NCBI GenBank assembly: GCA_041394705.1
Contig: JAWKHS010000004.1
Coordinates: 62,001 to 126,000, forward strand
DNA length: 64,000 nucleotides
Direction of reading: 5' to 3'
DNA from: Vicinamibacterales bacterium
GTDB taxonomy: Bacteria > Acidobacteriota > Vicinamibacteria > Vicinamibacterales > UBA2999
Shown: piece after piece, positions 18,166 to 26,852 of the stretch
Layout of the letters: each line of letters starts with the position of its first letter
How positions within the stretch are numbered: the first letter of the stretch is position 1
Made by a program: the position numbers and the translations under genes
Notes under the pieces: generated by a model
Seen by the model: only the letters and a program-made list of their open reading frames with translations
Databases searched by the model: none
What the model was told of the DNA's origin: nothing

Positions 18166-20187
18166 CTAGCGACGACGAGGCGCGTTCCGAACGTCGGCCT
18201 CCAGCTGACGCAGCCTGGCCTCGAGCGCCGCGATCGTCGACCGCTGCGCGTCGACCTCCGCGACGAGGGCCGCCAGGTCCCGCGGAAGCGCGCCAGGACC
18301 CGTCGTGCCGCCGCCGGTCTGGACCTGCGGCCCCACGATGCCGAGCTGCCCGTTCGCGTCGACGAACACGGCCTGGGCGGGTGCCGTGAGCTGTGTGCCG
18401 AAGATGCCGGCGACGAACGTCCTGTTCTGCCCTTCGCCCGTCGTGCCGTTGTACGGCAGCCCGAGGCGCATCGTGTTGGCGTCCGAGGCACCGCCAGTGA
18501 CGCCGGCGCCGAGGTAGATGTTGTAGGAACCGCCGGTGTTCTCCCGGCCGGCCGCGTACCCGAGCGCCGCGTTCATCGCACCGGTATTGGTCTGGGCCAG
18601 GGCGGCGTACCCCGTGCCGGTATTGCCGTCGCCGCTGCTGGCTTTCTGCAGGGCGTCGGAGCCTGTGGCCGTGTTGAACCCGCCGGTGGAGAGATTCGCC
18701 AGCGCCGACTGGCCCGTTGCCGTGTTGTCGGGACCCGTGGTCGCCAGTTCCCCCGCAAGGGCACCGAGGAAGGTGTTGTGGACGCCCGAGTCGTGGAGGA
18801 AGAGGACGCCGTTCTTCACCAGGTTGCCGCCGGTCGGCGTGGATTTCGGCAGCGCGAGGCTGCCGGCGCCGATGGTCTGCGTGCCCGTGAACGTGTTGGC
18901 GCCCAACCCGGCGAAGGTGAAGCCGACCTTGGCGACCGTGACCGACCCGTCGGCGAGCTCCGAGGTGCCGACCGCATTCGGCGCGAGATCGGCGGCGGTC
19001 AGCGAGTCCGCCATGACCTGCGCCGAACCCACGGTGTTGCTCGCGGGTACGACCGGCCCGCTCCCGAGCTGGCCGTTCGCGTCGATGTAGACGCCCTCGC
19101 CGCCCGTCACCGTCGTCCCGCGGATGCCGGCGATGAACGTCCGGTTCTGGCCGGCCTGCCCGCTGAACGGCACGCCCAGCCGCATCGTGTTCGATTCGGC
19201 CGTGCCGAAGGCGTTCGTGCCCAGGACGATGTTGTCACTCCCGGAACCGACGTTGAATGCGGCGGCGTTCCCGATCGCGATGTTTCTCGATCCGCTCACA
19301 TTGGCCAGCGCCGACTTCCCCAACGCGGTGTTGCGGTCGCCGCTCGCGTTGGCCATCGCGAACGCACCGACGGCGACATTGTCGATCCCGGTCTGGTCGC
19401 TGACGAGGGCCGACGCGCCGACGGCCGTATTGCTGCTGGCCAGGTTGGCCGAGAGCGCCTGGGCGCCGACGGCCGTGTTGTCGCGGCCGTTACGGTTCGA
19501 TCCGAGCGTGGACGCCCCAATGGCGGTGTTGGAGTCACCCAGATCGTCCTGGGTCAGGGCCAGGTATCCGACGGCCGTGTTGTTCGAATTGTAGCGGTGC
19601 CACTTCAGCGCCTGGTACCCGACGGCGGTGTTGTTGAAGGCCACGCCCGGAAGGTTGGCGTCCAGTGCCTGGTGGCCAAGGGCCGTACGAAAGGGCGACG
19701 CCGATTCTTCGATGACCGTGAACGGCACCGGCGCCGGGCTCGTGCCCCGGCCCGGCACGTCGAGGCTCGCATCCGGCTGGACGCTCGACTCGGTGAACGC
19801 CGGGCCCCTGGCCGCTGGAGCGCCGCCCATGGCGAACGCCGCGGCGGGGATCGCCGCGCCCGGCGACGTGGCGACGATGAAGCCATCCCAGGCCTTGCGC
19901 ACGGGGTCGATCGCGACCAGACGATACGTGCCCGGCGTGGCCAGCACCACCGCGGGCGCCTGCACCTGAACCCGAGTGTCGGTGGCGCCGGGCAGCGTCG
20001 TCACCGGCAGGCCATCGATCGAGACCTGGAGATCGGGCCCCAGGTGCTCGCCGGCGATGGTCAGGACGCCGGTGTCGGCCGCGAGCGTGACGGAGTGGAT
20101 CATTGGCGGTGTCTGCGCGCCGGCCGGCGCCGCGATCAGTCCCAGACACACACCCATCCCCGTGAGGACGTGCTTCAGTCGTGACAT
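18166..20187 (-). CDS. exported NTAVG-repeat protein with TIG-like domain and coiled coil
   Basis: 673 residues. The signal peptide ends at AGA-QTPP (about residue 25). Next is an IPT/TIG-like beta domain (residues 28-100, LTIAGEHLGPDLQVSIDGLPV). Two blocks of short repeats of the form N-T-A-V/I-G-x-x-A-L follow (about residues 185-335 and 480-590), like the beta-roll repeats of trimeric adhesin heads. Each block ends in a GQNRTF-V/I-AGI-x-G...DANGQLG module. The C-terminus is a heptad coiled coil (LVAEVDAQRSTIAALEARL). Probably a trimeric surface or exported structural protein. There is no YadA anchor and no S74 chaperone domain. Its last module is nearly identical in DNA to that of the paralogue at 20458. 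Confidence 0.75.
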   Translation of the reverse strand: MSRLKHVLTGMGVCLGLIAAPAGAQTPPMIHSVTLAADTGVLTIAGEHLGPDLQVSIDGLPVTTLPGATDTRVQVQAPAVVLATPGTYRLVAIDPVRKAWDGFIVATSPGAAIPAAAFAMGGAPAARGPAFTESSVQPDASLDVPGRGTSPAPVPFTVIEESASPFRTALGHQALDANLPGVAFNNTAVGYQALKWHRYNSNNTAVGYLALTQDDLGDSNTAIGASTLGSNRNGRDNTAVGAQALSANLASSNTAVGASALVSDQTGIDNVAVGAFAMANASGDRNTALGKSALANVSGSRNIAIGNAAAFNVGSGSDNIVLGTNAFGTAESNTMRLGVPFSGQAGQNRTFIAGIRGTTVTGGEGVYIDANGQLGSGPVVPASNTVGSAQVMADSLTAADLAPNAVGTSELADGSVTVAKVGFTFAGLGANTFTGTQTIGAGSLALPKSTPTGGNLVKNGVLFLHDSGVHNTFLGALAGELATTGPDNTATGQSALANLSTGGFNTATGSDALQKASSGDGNTGTGYAALAQTNTGAMNAALGYAAGRENTGGSYNIYLGAGVTGGASDANTMRLGLPYNGTTGEGQNRTFVAGIFGTQLTAPAQAVFVDANGQLGIVGPQVQTGGGTTGPGALPRDLAALVAEVDAQRSTIAALEARLRQLEADVRNAPRRR
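18302..18489 (-). repeat. near-identical 188-bp repeat, copy 1
   Basis: Encodes the terminal GQNRTFVAGIFG...DANGQLGI module of the NTAVG protein. It aligns without gaps to 20609-20796 (offset 2307) with only scattered differences. The high DNA identity in a coding segment suggests recent duplication or gene conversion. Confidence 0.8.
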
Positions 20188-20457
20188 GTCGAACCCCTCT
20201 GCGCCGGGAGCTCGAGGGCCGCGTCGATGGCGCGATGGGCGCGCACGCGGCGGGGGGGTGGGGAGACCGGCGACCCAATCTTACGCCGGACGACACGCCG
20301 GCGGGCGCCTGAAATCGTGCGGGGCGGGCGGATCCCACGGCGCGGCCGGCGCACGCATCGGTCTGGCGCCAGCCGCGACTTTTCTCTCGTGGGGCCACGA
20401 CAAACGGGGCCGGCCGTTGCGGGCCGCCAAAACGACGGTCGGTCGCGGCGCGTCGAC

Positions 20458-21345
20458 CTACCGCCGTGCCGGACGCCGCGACGGGCGCGCGCTCTCCGCG
20501 AAGGCGCGCAGCGCCTCCACCTGCCGCTGCAACGCGTCGATGGTCGCCTGCTGGGCCCGGACCAGCGCCGCCAGCGCGTCGAAGTCGCGCGGATTCGCCG
20601 CCGGGGTGGTCGTGCCGCCGCCGGTCTGGACCTGCGGCCCCATGATGCCGAGCTGCCCGTTGGCATCGACGAAGACGGCCTGCGCCGGCGCACTGAGCTG
20701 CGTGCCGAAGATGCCGGCGACGAACGTCCTGTTCTGCCCTTCGCCCGTGGCGCCGTTGTACGGCAGCCCGAGGCGGATCGTGTTGGCGTCGGAGGCGCTC
20801 CCGGCCACGTCGGCCCCCAGCAGGACGTTGTGCGAACCGGTGGTGATGCCCGACCCTGCCCCGACGCCCACGGCCGTGTTGCGGTCCCCGGTTGCGTTGT
20901 TGAGGGCGAGCGAGCCGAGTCCGGTGTTGCCGCCGCCGGCATTGCTGAAGAGGGCGGCCGCGCCGATGGCGACGTTGTCGGTACCCACGGTGTTCGAATA
21001 CAGCGACGAATCGCCGACGGCAGTGTTCGCGATACCCGAGACGTTGTGGTACATCGCCGACGCGCCGGTCGCCGTGTTCGCCACGCCGTCGAAGTTGGAG
21101 TTCAGGGCCGAGATGCCCACGGCCGTATTGGCGGACCCGCCGTCGTTCGACTGCAGCGCATCGACGCCGACGGCCGTGTTGGCCGTCCCTGCGGCGTTGC
21201 TCGCGAGGGCGTTCTGCCCGACGGCCGTATTCGACGGGCCTTCGATCAGCCGCGGCGACGGGACCGACTGCGCCGCGCTGGTCTGGGCCAGCCCCAGCGC
21301 GACGCAGAGGGCGGAAGCGGAAATCACACGGGGGAAGTGTCGCAT
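20458..21345 (-). CDS. short exported NTAVG-repeat protein (paralogue)
   Basis: 295 residues from the ATG at 21345 (MRHFPRVISASALCVALG, signal peptide cleaved near AQS). It lacks the TIG-like domain of its neighbour. It has a single block of about ten N-T-A-V-G repeats, then GEGQNRTFVAGIFG and VDANGQLGI, then a coiled coil (LVRAQQATIDALQRQVEAL) with a basic tail. Same orientation as the larger paralogue, 270 bases away. It is the last host gene before the attL of the integrated element. The role is unknown; a trimeric surface protein is a reasonable guess from the repeat type. Confidence 0.72.
   Translation of the reverse strand: MRHFPRVISASALCVALGLAQTSAAQSVPSPRLIEGPSNTAVGQNALASNAAGTANTAVGVDALQSNDGGSANTAVGISALNSNFDGVANTATGASAMYHNVSGIANTAVGDSSLYSNTVGTDNVAIGAAALFSNAGGGNTGLGSLALNNATGDRNTAVGVGAGSGITTGSHNVLLGADVAGSASDANTIRLGLPYNGATGEGQNRTFVAGIFGTQLSAPAQAVFVDANGQLGIMGPQVQTGGGTTTPAANPRDFDALAALVRAQQATIDALQRQVEALRAFAESARPSRRPARR
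20609..20796 (-). repeat. near-identical 188-bp repeat, copy 2
   Basis: Partner of 18302-18489, in the same orientation, inside the second NTAVG-repeat gene. Recombination between the copies would fuse the two genes and delete about 2.3 kb. Confidence 0.8.
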
Positions 21346-21558
21346 CGAGGGCTCCTTGTCTGGCGACTGGGGTTGCGCGCGTTCGCGGCGTCGCGAACGC
21401 GCGCCGTCGCTCAGGGTGTCGAACGGAGCCAAAACGTCTCGATCGGCGGATACCGGCGAGCCCGGCCTGGCACCGTGGTTCCGAGGCGGTCGGGCGGGCG
21501 CGGGCCGTCGCCGCCGCCTTGTTGCCGCGGCGCTCCTGGTGCGGTGGCGGACGAAAGA

Positions 21559-21603
21559 TGGCGCGCCCGGACGGAATTGAACCGTCGACCCCCCGCTTAG
21601 GAG
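21559..21603. repeat. attL, 45-bp direct repeat
   Basis: Exact copy of 36148-36192. It holds the tRNA-Arg 3' half from the anticodon loop to the encoded CCA, but no 5' half follows, so this is the displaced copy. Identity stops at 21604 (t against g), exactly at the 5' edge of the anticodon loop. Confidence 0.93.
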
Positions 21604-21614
21604 TCGGTCGGTAA

Positions 21615-22913
21615 CTAGTGCGGACCGTGTCCGCCTGTGTTTTCTCGTGTGTTCCTGGTCGCCTCCTTGGCAGGTGGTGCCGTCCTGAGGTCCGCTGTTC
21701 GGCGATCCGTTGCCCTTTGTTGCACGTAGTCCTCGAATCGCCGCATCGCCTCGTGTGACGTCTTCGCCGTCGTCGCCAGGTACGTGCTCGTCTGCGCGAC
21801 CGACGTGTGCCCGAGCCAGTCCCGCACCGTGTGCAACGGCACGCCTCCCTCGAGCCAGCGGCTGCCGGCCTCCCGTCGCAGGTCGTGCAGGTGCAGGTCC
21901 TCGATGCCAGCCCGCGCGCACGCGCGACGCCACGCGGTCTTGACGTCGCCGATCTGCGTCCCGATCTCCGTGCCGAAGACGTAGGCCGTCGGTTCGAACG
22001 GCTCGCCGTCGGGACCGTCCCTCCGGAGCGCCAGGACGGCCGCCAGGCGACGCGAGATCGGGACGGTGCGTCCGGTGGCCGTCTTCGTCTTCGCGGCAGG
22101 GACGCGAATCTCGCCCGCCTGCAGGGCTACGTCGCACCACTGCAGGCCGAGCAGCTCGCCCCGTCGCATGCCGGTCTCCAGGGCGGCCTCGACGACGGCG
22201 CGCAGGTGCGGCCCGCACGCGGCCAGGAGCCGGTCGCCCTCGCCCTCCTGCAAGCGACGCGTCCGCTTCGGCTCCCGGGGCAGCTTCACGAGCGCCACGC
22301 CCATCCGCCGGAACGGCGTCGCCTCGAGGTGGCCAGCGGCGATCGCCCAGTTGAACACCCGCCGCAGGAACGCCAGCAGGCGGTTGACGCCCCGGGGCCC
22401 GCCGATCGTGCGGCTGCCGCGGCCGGTGCGCTCCACCGTCTGCGGCACGCTGCGCACCGTCCGGAATTGCTCGAGCGCCGCGGAGGTGATGTCCGCGACG
22501 AGCCAGTCCCCGAACGGCCGGATCTCCCCGGTGAGCCGGCGCAGCGGCGCCGACACGATCGCCGAAGTCGCGTGCGTGTCGTTCGGGCGCTCGCCCCCTG
22601 GCCGCACCGCCAGGACGTCGGTCGTGAACGCGTCGAGCAGCTGCCGCAGCGTGAGGGTGTCCCGCGCCGGAAGGGTCGCGCCGAACGTGCCGGCCTTGAT
22701 GGCCACCCGGATCCGCTCGGCCTCGTCCTCGGCCAGGCTGCGGCTGTCCACGTGCCGCCCGAGGTGCCGATCGAGGCTGATCCGGTAGTGGGTCCCGCGC
22801 CACTTGAAGTTGAAGTACCACGCGTGCTTGCACTTCGACCAGTTACGCCGATCGCAGTCGCACCGCTTCCGGAGGCCGCGGTTCTGTTGCCGTGGACGTG
22901 GGGATCGCGTCAT
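21615..22913 (-). CDS. int: tyrosine integrase of the element
   Basis: 432 residues from the ATG at 22913. The N-terminal C-x-C-x7-C-x-H stretch (about residues 18-30) and an AP2-like arm-binding region come first, then a core-binding SAM-like domain (residues 85-200). The catalytic domain has a full set of residues: Arg250 in LETGMRRGELLGLQW, a Lys near 275 (PAAKTKT), His343-x-x-Arg346 in HDLRREAG, His369 in WLGHTSVAQ and Tyr378 in STYLA. It ends 12 bases from attL, the standard place for the integrase that acts at this tRNA. Its ATG overlaps the upstream recombinase stop (ATGA), so both are co-expressed. Confidence 0.95.
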   Translation of the reverse strand: MTRSPRPRQQNRGLRKRCDCDRRNWSKCKHAWYFNFKWRGTHYRISLDRHLGRHVDSRSLAEDEAERIRVAIKAGTFGATLPARDTLTLRQLLDAFTTDVLAVRPGGERPNDTHATSAIVSAPLRRLTGEIRPFGDWLVADITSAALEQFRTVRSVPQTVERTGRGSRTIGGPRGVNRLLAFLRRVFNWAIAAGHLEATPFRRMGVALVKLPREPKRTRRLQEGEGDRLLAACGPHLRAVVEAALETGMRRGELLGLQWCDVALQAGEIRVPAAKTKTATGRTVPISRRLAAVLALRRDGPDGEPFEPTAYVFGTEIGTQIGDVKTAWRRACARAGIEDLHLHDLRREAGSRWLEGGVPLHTVRDWLGHTSVAQTSTYLATTAKTSHEAMRRFEDYVQQRATDRRTADLRTAPPAKEATRNTRENTGGHGPH

Positions 22914-24109
22914 GGGGAGACCTCGCGTCGGAAGGCCTGATCGAGCGCCGCCACGGCCGCCTCCACCCGCCGCGGCACCCCCGCGCGCGTGTAGCGGTCC
23001 GTCGTGGACGCCTGCCGGTGCCGCAGCATCGCCTGCGCGGCCCGGATGTCGCCCGTCTCGAGGTAGACCAGCGTCCCGAAGGAGTGCCGAAGGTCGTAGG
23101 GCCGGGCGTCGGCGTGCACGGGCCAGGGACGGCCGCGCTTCTCCGGATCGGCGTCCCAGGCCGCGCGCGCCGCGGCGAGCCAGATCCGCCAAGACCGCGC
23201 CAGGCTGCGCGGGTCGAACGGGCCCAGCCCGCCGGCGTCGACGAGCGCCTGGAGCGCCTCGGCGCCCCGGCCGGTCAGCCGGTGCCACGCGCCCGGCGCG
23301 CCGGCGCCCTTCTCGCGCGCCCGGATCCACACCCGGCCCCGCGCCAGGTCGACGTGGCCAGCCTCGAGGCGGCCGATCTCGATCTGGTGCATCCCGGTGT
23401 AGGCCATGACGCGGGCCCGGAGCTTCGACATGCTCACGGTGGGCCGGCTCACTGGAGACGTCACCAGTGAGCCCGACCTCGGCGATGCTGGCGGCCCGTC
23501 CTGGGGCCGCCCCCGGTCCGGCGCGTGCGCGAGGATCCACTCGATCACGTCGTAGTCGAGCCCCCGGGGCTCGTCGTAGCGCACCCGGGGCGCCTTCGTC
23601 GCCCGGACGGGGTTCCGGGCGTCCGGGCCGTCGATCGTCGTGTACAGCCAGGCCAGGACCCGCCGGAGCTCCTTCACCGTCTTCGGCGCGAACCGCCGGC
23701 GGCCTGGTGCGGTCTCGGCCGCGGAGAACACCGCGAGCTGGGTCTTGATCTGCAGCGGCGTCAGGGCCGCGCGCGGCAGCGCCCCGAACGTGGCGGCCTC
23801 GCCCTTCGCGGTCGTCGTCTCCGCGCGCAGCCAGTGGCCGAGCAGGGTCTCGATGTCCTGCCGGTGCCTCCAGCTTGCGACGGTGGCCAGGGCGGTCCGG
23901 ACGTCGGCCGCGAGCGTGCCGCGGCGATGCGCCATCGTCGTCCTGTCCGTCTCGAGCTCGTCGATCAGGGCGTCGCGGTCGTCGGCGAGCTCGGAGAGCG
24001 GCGTGCCGCGCGGATAGCGCTGCCGGCGGACGCGGCCGCCGCGCTGCACGACAACCTCGATCCCGTGCGGGTCCTCGTAGATCGACCGCGCCAGGCGCCG
24101 TCTACGCAT
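22910..24109 (-). CDS. second tyrosine recombinase-like protein with altered active site
   Basis: 399 residues from the ATG at 24109. Overall layout is that of a phage integrase: basic N-terminus, core-binding helices (about 80-165), catalytic domain. In the catalytic domain the first Arg position reads TGMHQIEIGRL (His241), the H-x-x-R box reads YDLRHSFGT (Tyr338, Arg341), and His364 and Tyr373 (STTDRYTRA) are present. Replacement of the first Arg would normally cripple strand cleavage, so it may be an accessory or directionality protein, or a divergent active family. It overlaps the integrase by four bases and the upstream small gene by eight. Confident as a recombinase fold; activity unknown. 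Confidence 0.82.
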   Translation of the reverse strand: MRRRRLARSIYEDPHGIEVVVQRGGRVRRQRYPRGTPLSELADDRDALIDELETDRTTMAHRRGTLAADVRTALATVASWRHRQDIETLLGHWLRAETTTAKGEAATFGALPRAALTPLQIKTQLAVFSAAETAPGRRRFAPKTVKELRRVLAWLYTTIDGPDARNPVRATKAPRVRYDEPRGLDYDVIEWILAHAPDRGRPQDGPPASPRSGSLVTSPVSRPTVSMSKLRARVMAYTGMHQIEIGRLEAGHVDLARGRVWIRAREKGAGAPGAWHRLTGRGAEALQALVDAGGLGPFDPRSLARSWRIWLAAARAAWDADPEKRGRPWPVHADARPYDLRHSFGTLVYLETGDIRAAQAMLRHRQASTTDRYTRAGVPRRVEAAVAALDQAFRREVSP

Positions 24110-24410
24110 CCCGTCCGCCTCGTGGCGGGTAGGCGACCGCCGGCGCCGGCCGGTCCTGGATCTCGGCCCCGAGCACCTGCTGGACGGCGTCGTAGTCCTC
24201 GCGGATGACGTTGGCCAGTTCACTGAGGCCGGCGAAGAACTCGCGGTCGATGGTGAAGTCGTGCCCGCCGTCGTCCGGAATGACGATCGCGACGGCCTGC
24301 AGCACGGCTGCCAGCGCCTGCATGCGGTACAGGCGGCTCCCCACGGTCGTGATCGGGAAGGCGGCGAACGTGACCGGCTCCCGATCGGTTGGCGCGGCGG
24401 CCCGGCTCAT
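24102..24410 (-). CDS. small element protein, unknown
   Basis: 102 residues from the ATG at 24410 (MSRAAAPTDREPVTFAAFP). A hydrophobic-amphipathic middle (RMQALAAVLQAVAIVIPDD) and an acidic helical segment (FFAGLSELANVIREDYDAVQQVL) are visible, with no known motif. It is sandwiched in an overlapping unit: its start overlaps the 131-residue gene by four bases and its stop overlaps the second recombinase by eight. Translational coupling to the recombinases is likely. Confidence 0.6.
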   Translation of the reverse strand: MSRAAAPTDREPVTFAAFPITTVGSRLYRMQALAAVLQAVAIVIPDDGGHDFTIDREFFAGLSELANVIREDYDAVQQVLGAEIQDRPAPAVAYPPRGGRDA

Positions 24411-24802
24411 CGCACACCCCCGAAGAGCCGCGCGGCCACGATGAACCCGAGCGCGAACCCGCACTCGGTGAGCGCCTGCTCGTCCCGGTACTCCGCGTCC
24501 GGGCACACGGCGTGCAGCACGCGGATCGTGCTCGCGTGGATCGCCTGCTGCGTGAACCCCATGACCGTGCCGGTGCCCTCGAACAGGTTGGGCAGCTCCG
24601 CGTCGGCATAGGGCAGCACTGCGCTCAGGTTCAGATCGTCGCCGGCGAGGCACGCGGCCAGCACCTCGAGCTGGCTCACCGGGCCCCGGATCTTGCGCGC
24701 CAGGTCGTGCGGCTCGCTCAGGATCCGGGTGTGCGCGCCGGTGGTGAGGTCCCGGCGCGACGGGATCGGGCCAGGCCGGGCGGGTGGGGTCTTCTTCGAC
24801 AT
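24407..24802 (-). CDS. small element protein, unknown
   Basis: 131 residues. The start ATG at 24802 is preceded by a good Shine-Dalgarno (GAGGAAGG, about seven bases away). The N-terminus is Lys/Pro/Arg-rich; the rest is helical (EVLAACLAGDDLNLSAVLPY, ALTECGFALGFIVAARLFGG). No recognised family. It begins the overlapping four-gene unit that ends with the integrase, about 85 bases after the RHH gene. Confidence 0.6.
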   Translation of the reverse strand: MSKKTPPARPGPIPSRRDLTTGAHTRILSEPHDLARKIRGPVSQLEVLAACLAGDDLNLSAVLPYADAELPNLFEGTGTVMGFTQQAIHASTIRVLHAVCPDAEYRDEQALTECGFALGFIVAARLFGGVR

Positions 24803-24887
24803 CTCGGGCCTTCCTCTCGGAAAGCCGGCGGCGGGCCCGTCTACAATTCAAGACAGGCACGTCGACCGGGGCAAACGGTTGACGGGC

Positions 24888-25076
24888 TCAGGGCCGCCGC
24901 TTCCTGCTGCTAACAGGGCGGCGGTCCGCCTTCATGACGCCTTTGCTCTCCAGCCACGCCGTGATGGCGCGCCGGATCTGCTCGCTCTCCAACACTCCGT
25001 CCCGTTCCTTGACGAGCTTCAGGCCCTCGGCCTGTTCGTCGTCGATCCAGAAGGAGTATTTTCGGCGTGGCGACAT
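24888..25076 (-). CDS. ribbon-helix-helix DNA-binding protein
   Basis: 62 residues from the ATG at 25076. The N-terminal beta strand (RKYSFWIDDEQAEGLKLVKE) and helices (VLESEQIRRAITAWLESKGV) follow the CopG/Arc-type RHH pattern, and the C-terminus is basic (SSRKRRP). It has its own promoter (25092-25121) whose -10 lies within an inverted repeat. It probably represses itself and the downstream recombinase unit. The local sequence is less GC-rich than its neighbours. Confidence 0.75.
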   Translation of the reverse strand: MSPRRKYSFWIDDEQAEGLKLVKERDGVLESEQIRRAITAWLESKGVMKADRRPVSSRKRRP

Positions 25077-25086
25077 TCTAGCGACT

Positions 25087-25121
25087 CCCAACATATAGAC
25101 GTTGGAATACTGTCTTGTCAA
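25087..25121 (-). promoter_or_regulatory. leftward promoter with operator for the RHH gene
   Basis: On the minus strand a TTGACA -35 (25121-25116) and a TATATG -10 (25097-25092) are separated by 18 bases. The inverted repeat CCAAC-N8-GTTGG (25105-25101 and 25092-25088) covers the -10 and the end of the spacer, where a bound repressor would block RNA polymerase. The RHH gene starts 11 bases downstream of the repeat. Confidence 0.7.
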
Positions 25122-25270
25122 GGGCCCTGCGCCTGGGGCTTTCCTCAGCTGAGGATCCTCAGCTCCGAAAAGCGACGCCGGCGGAAGGAGACGGACCCGA
25201 GTGGCACCACCCGCCTCAGGTCCGCTGGGCGCCCGCCGGCGTCCTGACCGCGCGCCCAACTCGAACACGT

Positions 25271-25558
25271 TCAGGAGCTGCTCCGCGGCCCCATGCGTTT
25301 CGTCAGCGCCGCGTGCTGCGCCCGGAGGGTGGCGACCGCCGTGCTGGCGTCGTCGGAGGCGGCGTAGAACCTGGCCAGGTCCGTCTGCACCAGATGCCCC
25401 TTCATGACGGCCGCCGCGAGCGTCCGCGCATAGCTGAGGGTCCCGTCGGCGATGTCGAGGATCTCGCCGGCGAGGGCCAGGATGTCGATGGAGTTGGCCA
25501 CCGCGCGCGCCAGCTCTGGGTCGGGGGGGCTGGGCGGCGGCGGGGTCGGTCGGGCCAT
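25271..25558 (-). CDS. small protein downstream of the tape measure gene
   Basis: 95 residues. Pro-rich N-terminus (MARPTPPPPSPPDPELARA), then helices (ANSIDILALAGEILDIADGT, YARTLAAAVMKGHLVQTDLA, TLRAQHAALTKRMG). No family recognised. Its ATG shares one base with the stop of the tape measure C-terminal frame (TGATG), so it is translationally coupled to it. Its position after the tape measure suggests a tail or assembly role, which is inference. Confidence 0.6.
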   Translation of the reverse strand: MARPTPPPPSPPDPELARAVANSIDILALAGEILDIADGTLSYARTLAAAVMKGHLVQTDLARFYAASDDASTAVATLRAQHAALTKRMGPRSSS

Positions 25559-26655
25559 CACGGCACCCCGTGCCGATAGAGGGCGTCGGGCACGTGCGGC
25601 ACGACGACTTCGGCCACCTGACGGCCGTCGAGGTGCACGGGCACGCGGATCGTGACGTTCGCCCCAGCACCGCCGGCGCCGTTGGTGCGGCTGTCGACGT
25701 TCGGACCCTGGGGCGGCTGCGGCCCGCTTTGTCCCGACGGGCTCCCCTCCTGGTGGTATCGGGTGGTGATGTCGGTCGTGATGCGCTCGGGGATCTTCTT
25801 CAGGTTGTCGACGAGCTCCTTGACGGCGTCGCGCATCTCGAGCACGGCGTCGCGGACGTCCTCGAGCGCCGGCTTGCTCTGGTCCTTCCAGAGTCCGAGC
25901 TCCTTCGACTGGTCGATGAGCTTCTGGGTGTTCTCGTCGAGCGGGACGCCGAGCAGCTCGGCCTGCTTCGCCGCCTCGCGCAGGAAGTCCTGCATCGGCA
26001 GCAGCGCCGCCCGGGCGGCCGCGTCGCCCTCGAGGCCGAACTGGCCGGCCTGCTCGAGGAGCCGGCTGTACATCCGCTGGCCGGCCTCTTCCATCGCGCC
26101 GAACGTGTCGGCATTCAGGAGCCCGATGTTCGACAGGGCGATGAACGAGTCCGTCAGGCCCTGGATGCCGGCGAGGACCTCGGGGTTCGCCTCGACGAAC
26201 TTCGCCTGGGCCAGGAACTCCTTCAGGCCGGCGTCCTCGGCGCTGAGACCCAGGTTGTCGTAAGCCTTCGACAGCTGCGCGAGGCCGGGCCCGGCCGCCT
26301 GGATCGCCTGGATGTGGGACATCCCTGCCTGAATGGCCGCCGCGTAGGTGCCCATGGCGATGCGGCCCAGGTTCTCGAGCTCGGCGGCGGCGCCCTCGCC
26401 GGCGGCGTGCTGATCGCCCAGGGCCTTCGTGAGGGCCTCCTGGGCGGCCGTCATCTCGCGCGTCCACTCGACGCCGCGGCCGCGGTCCTCGACGGCGTTC
26501 AGCTTGTCGACCTGGTCCTGCGCCGCCTTCACCGCGTCCGCGATCTTCTGGTAGCTGTCGAACTGGCCCTTGGAGGCGTTGATGATTGCGTTCGTCCCCT
26601 CGAGGGCCGTGGCCGACTGCTCGCGCAGGTAGCCCTGGACCTCTTGGGACGCCAC
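25558..26655 (-). CDS. phage tail tape measure protein, C-terminal part (separate frame)
   Basis: 365 residues from a GTG at 26655. The same frame stays open and looks coding further upstream to about 26856 (ADNLGRLTSRLHDVFSLLET, then FVDAGTDAAGR). That makes it the direct continuation of the tape measure gene upstream in another frame. The protein is long, helical and Ala/Gln/Glu-rich, and ends with a Gly/Pro/Gln linker and a small beta domain (VTIRVPVHLDGRQVAEVVVP). This end is common at the C-terminus of tape measure proteins. Whether it is made by itself from the GTG, as a frameshift fusion, or not at all is open. Confidence 0.72.
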   Translation of the reverse strand: MASQEVQGYLREQSATALEGTNAIINASKGQFDSYQKIADAVKAAQDQVDKLNAVEDRGRGVEWTREMTAAQEALTKALGDQHAAGEGAAAELENLGRIAMGTYAAAIQAGMSHIQAIQAAGPGLAQLSKAYDNLGLSAEDAGLKEFLAQAKFVEANPEVLAGIQGLTDSFIALSNIGLLNADTFGAMEEAGQRMYSRLLEQAGQFGLEGDAAARAALLPMQDFLREAAKQAELLGVPLDENTQKLIDQSKELGLWKDQSKPALEDVRDAVLEMRDAVKELVDNLKKIPERITTDITTRYHQEGSPSGQSGPQPPQGPNVDSRTNGAGGAGANVTIRVPVHLDGRQVAEVVVPHVPDALYRHGVP

Positions 26656-26852
26656 GCCGAGCTCGCGGGTCAGCCGGATGATCTCGGTGAGGGACGGCGC
26701 CAGGCGACCCGCCGCATCCGTGCCGGCGTCGACGAACGACCGGAAGTTCTCGTCGAGGACGTGCGCGGCCTGGGCGCCCGTGAAGGCCCCGGTCTCGAGC
26801 AGCGAGAAGACGTCGTGCAGCCGCGACGTCAGCCGCCCCAGGTTGTCGGCGT

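Noticed and set aside
20458..22833. Single open frame joining the NTAVG protein to the integrase region
   Set aside because: It crosses attL. The NTAVG protein has its own signal peptide at 21345 and the integrase is in another frame.
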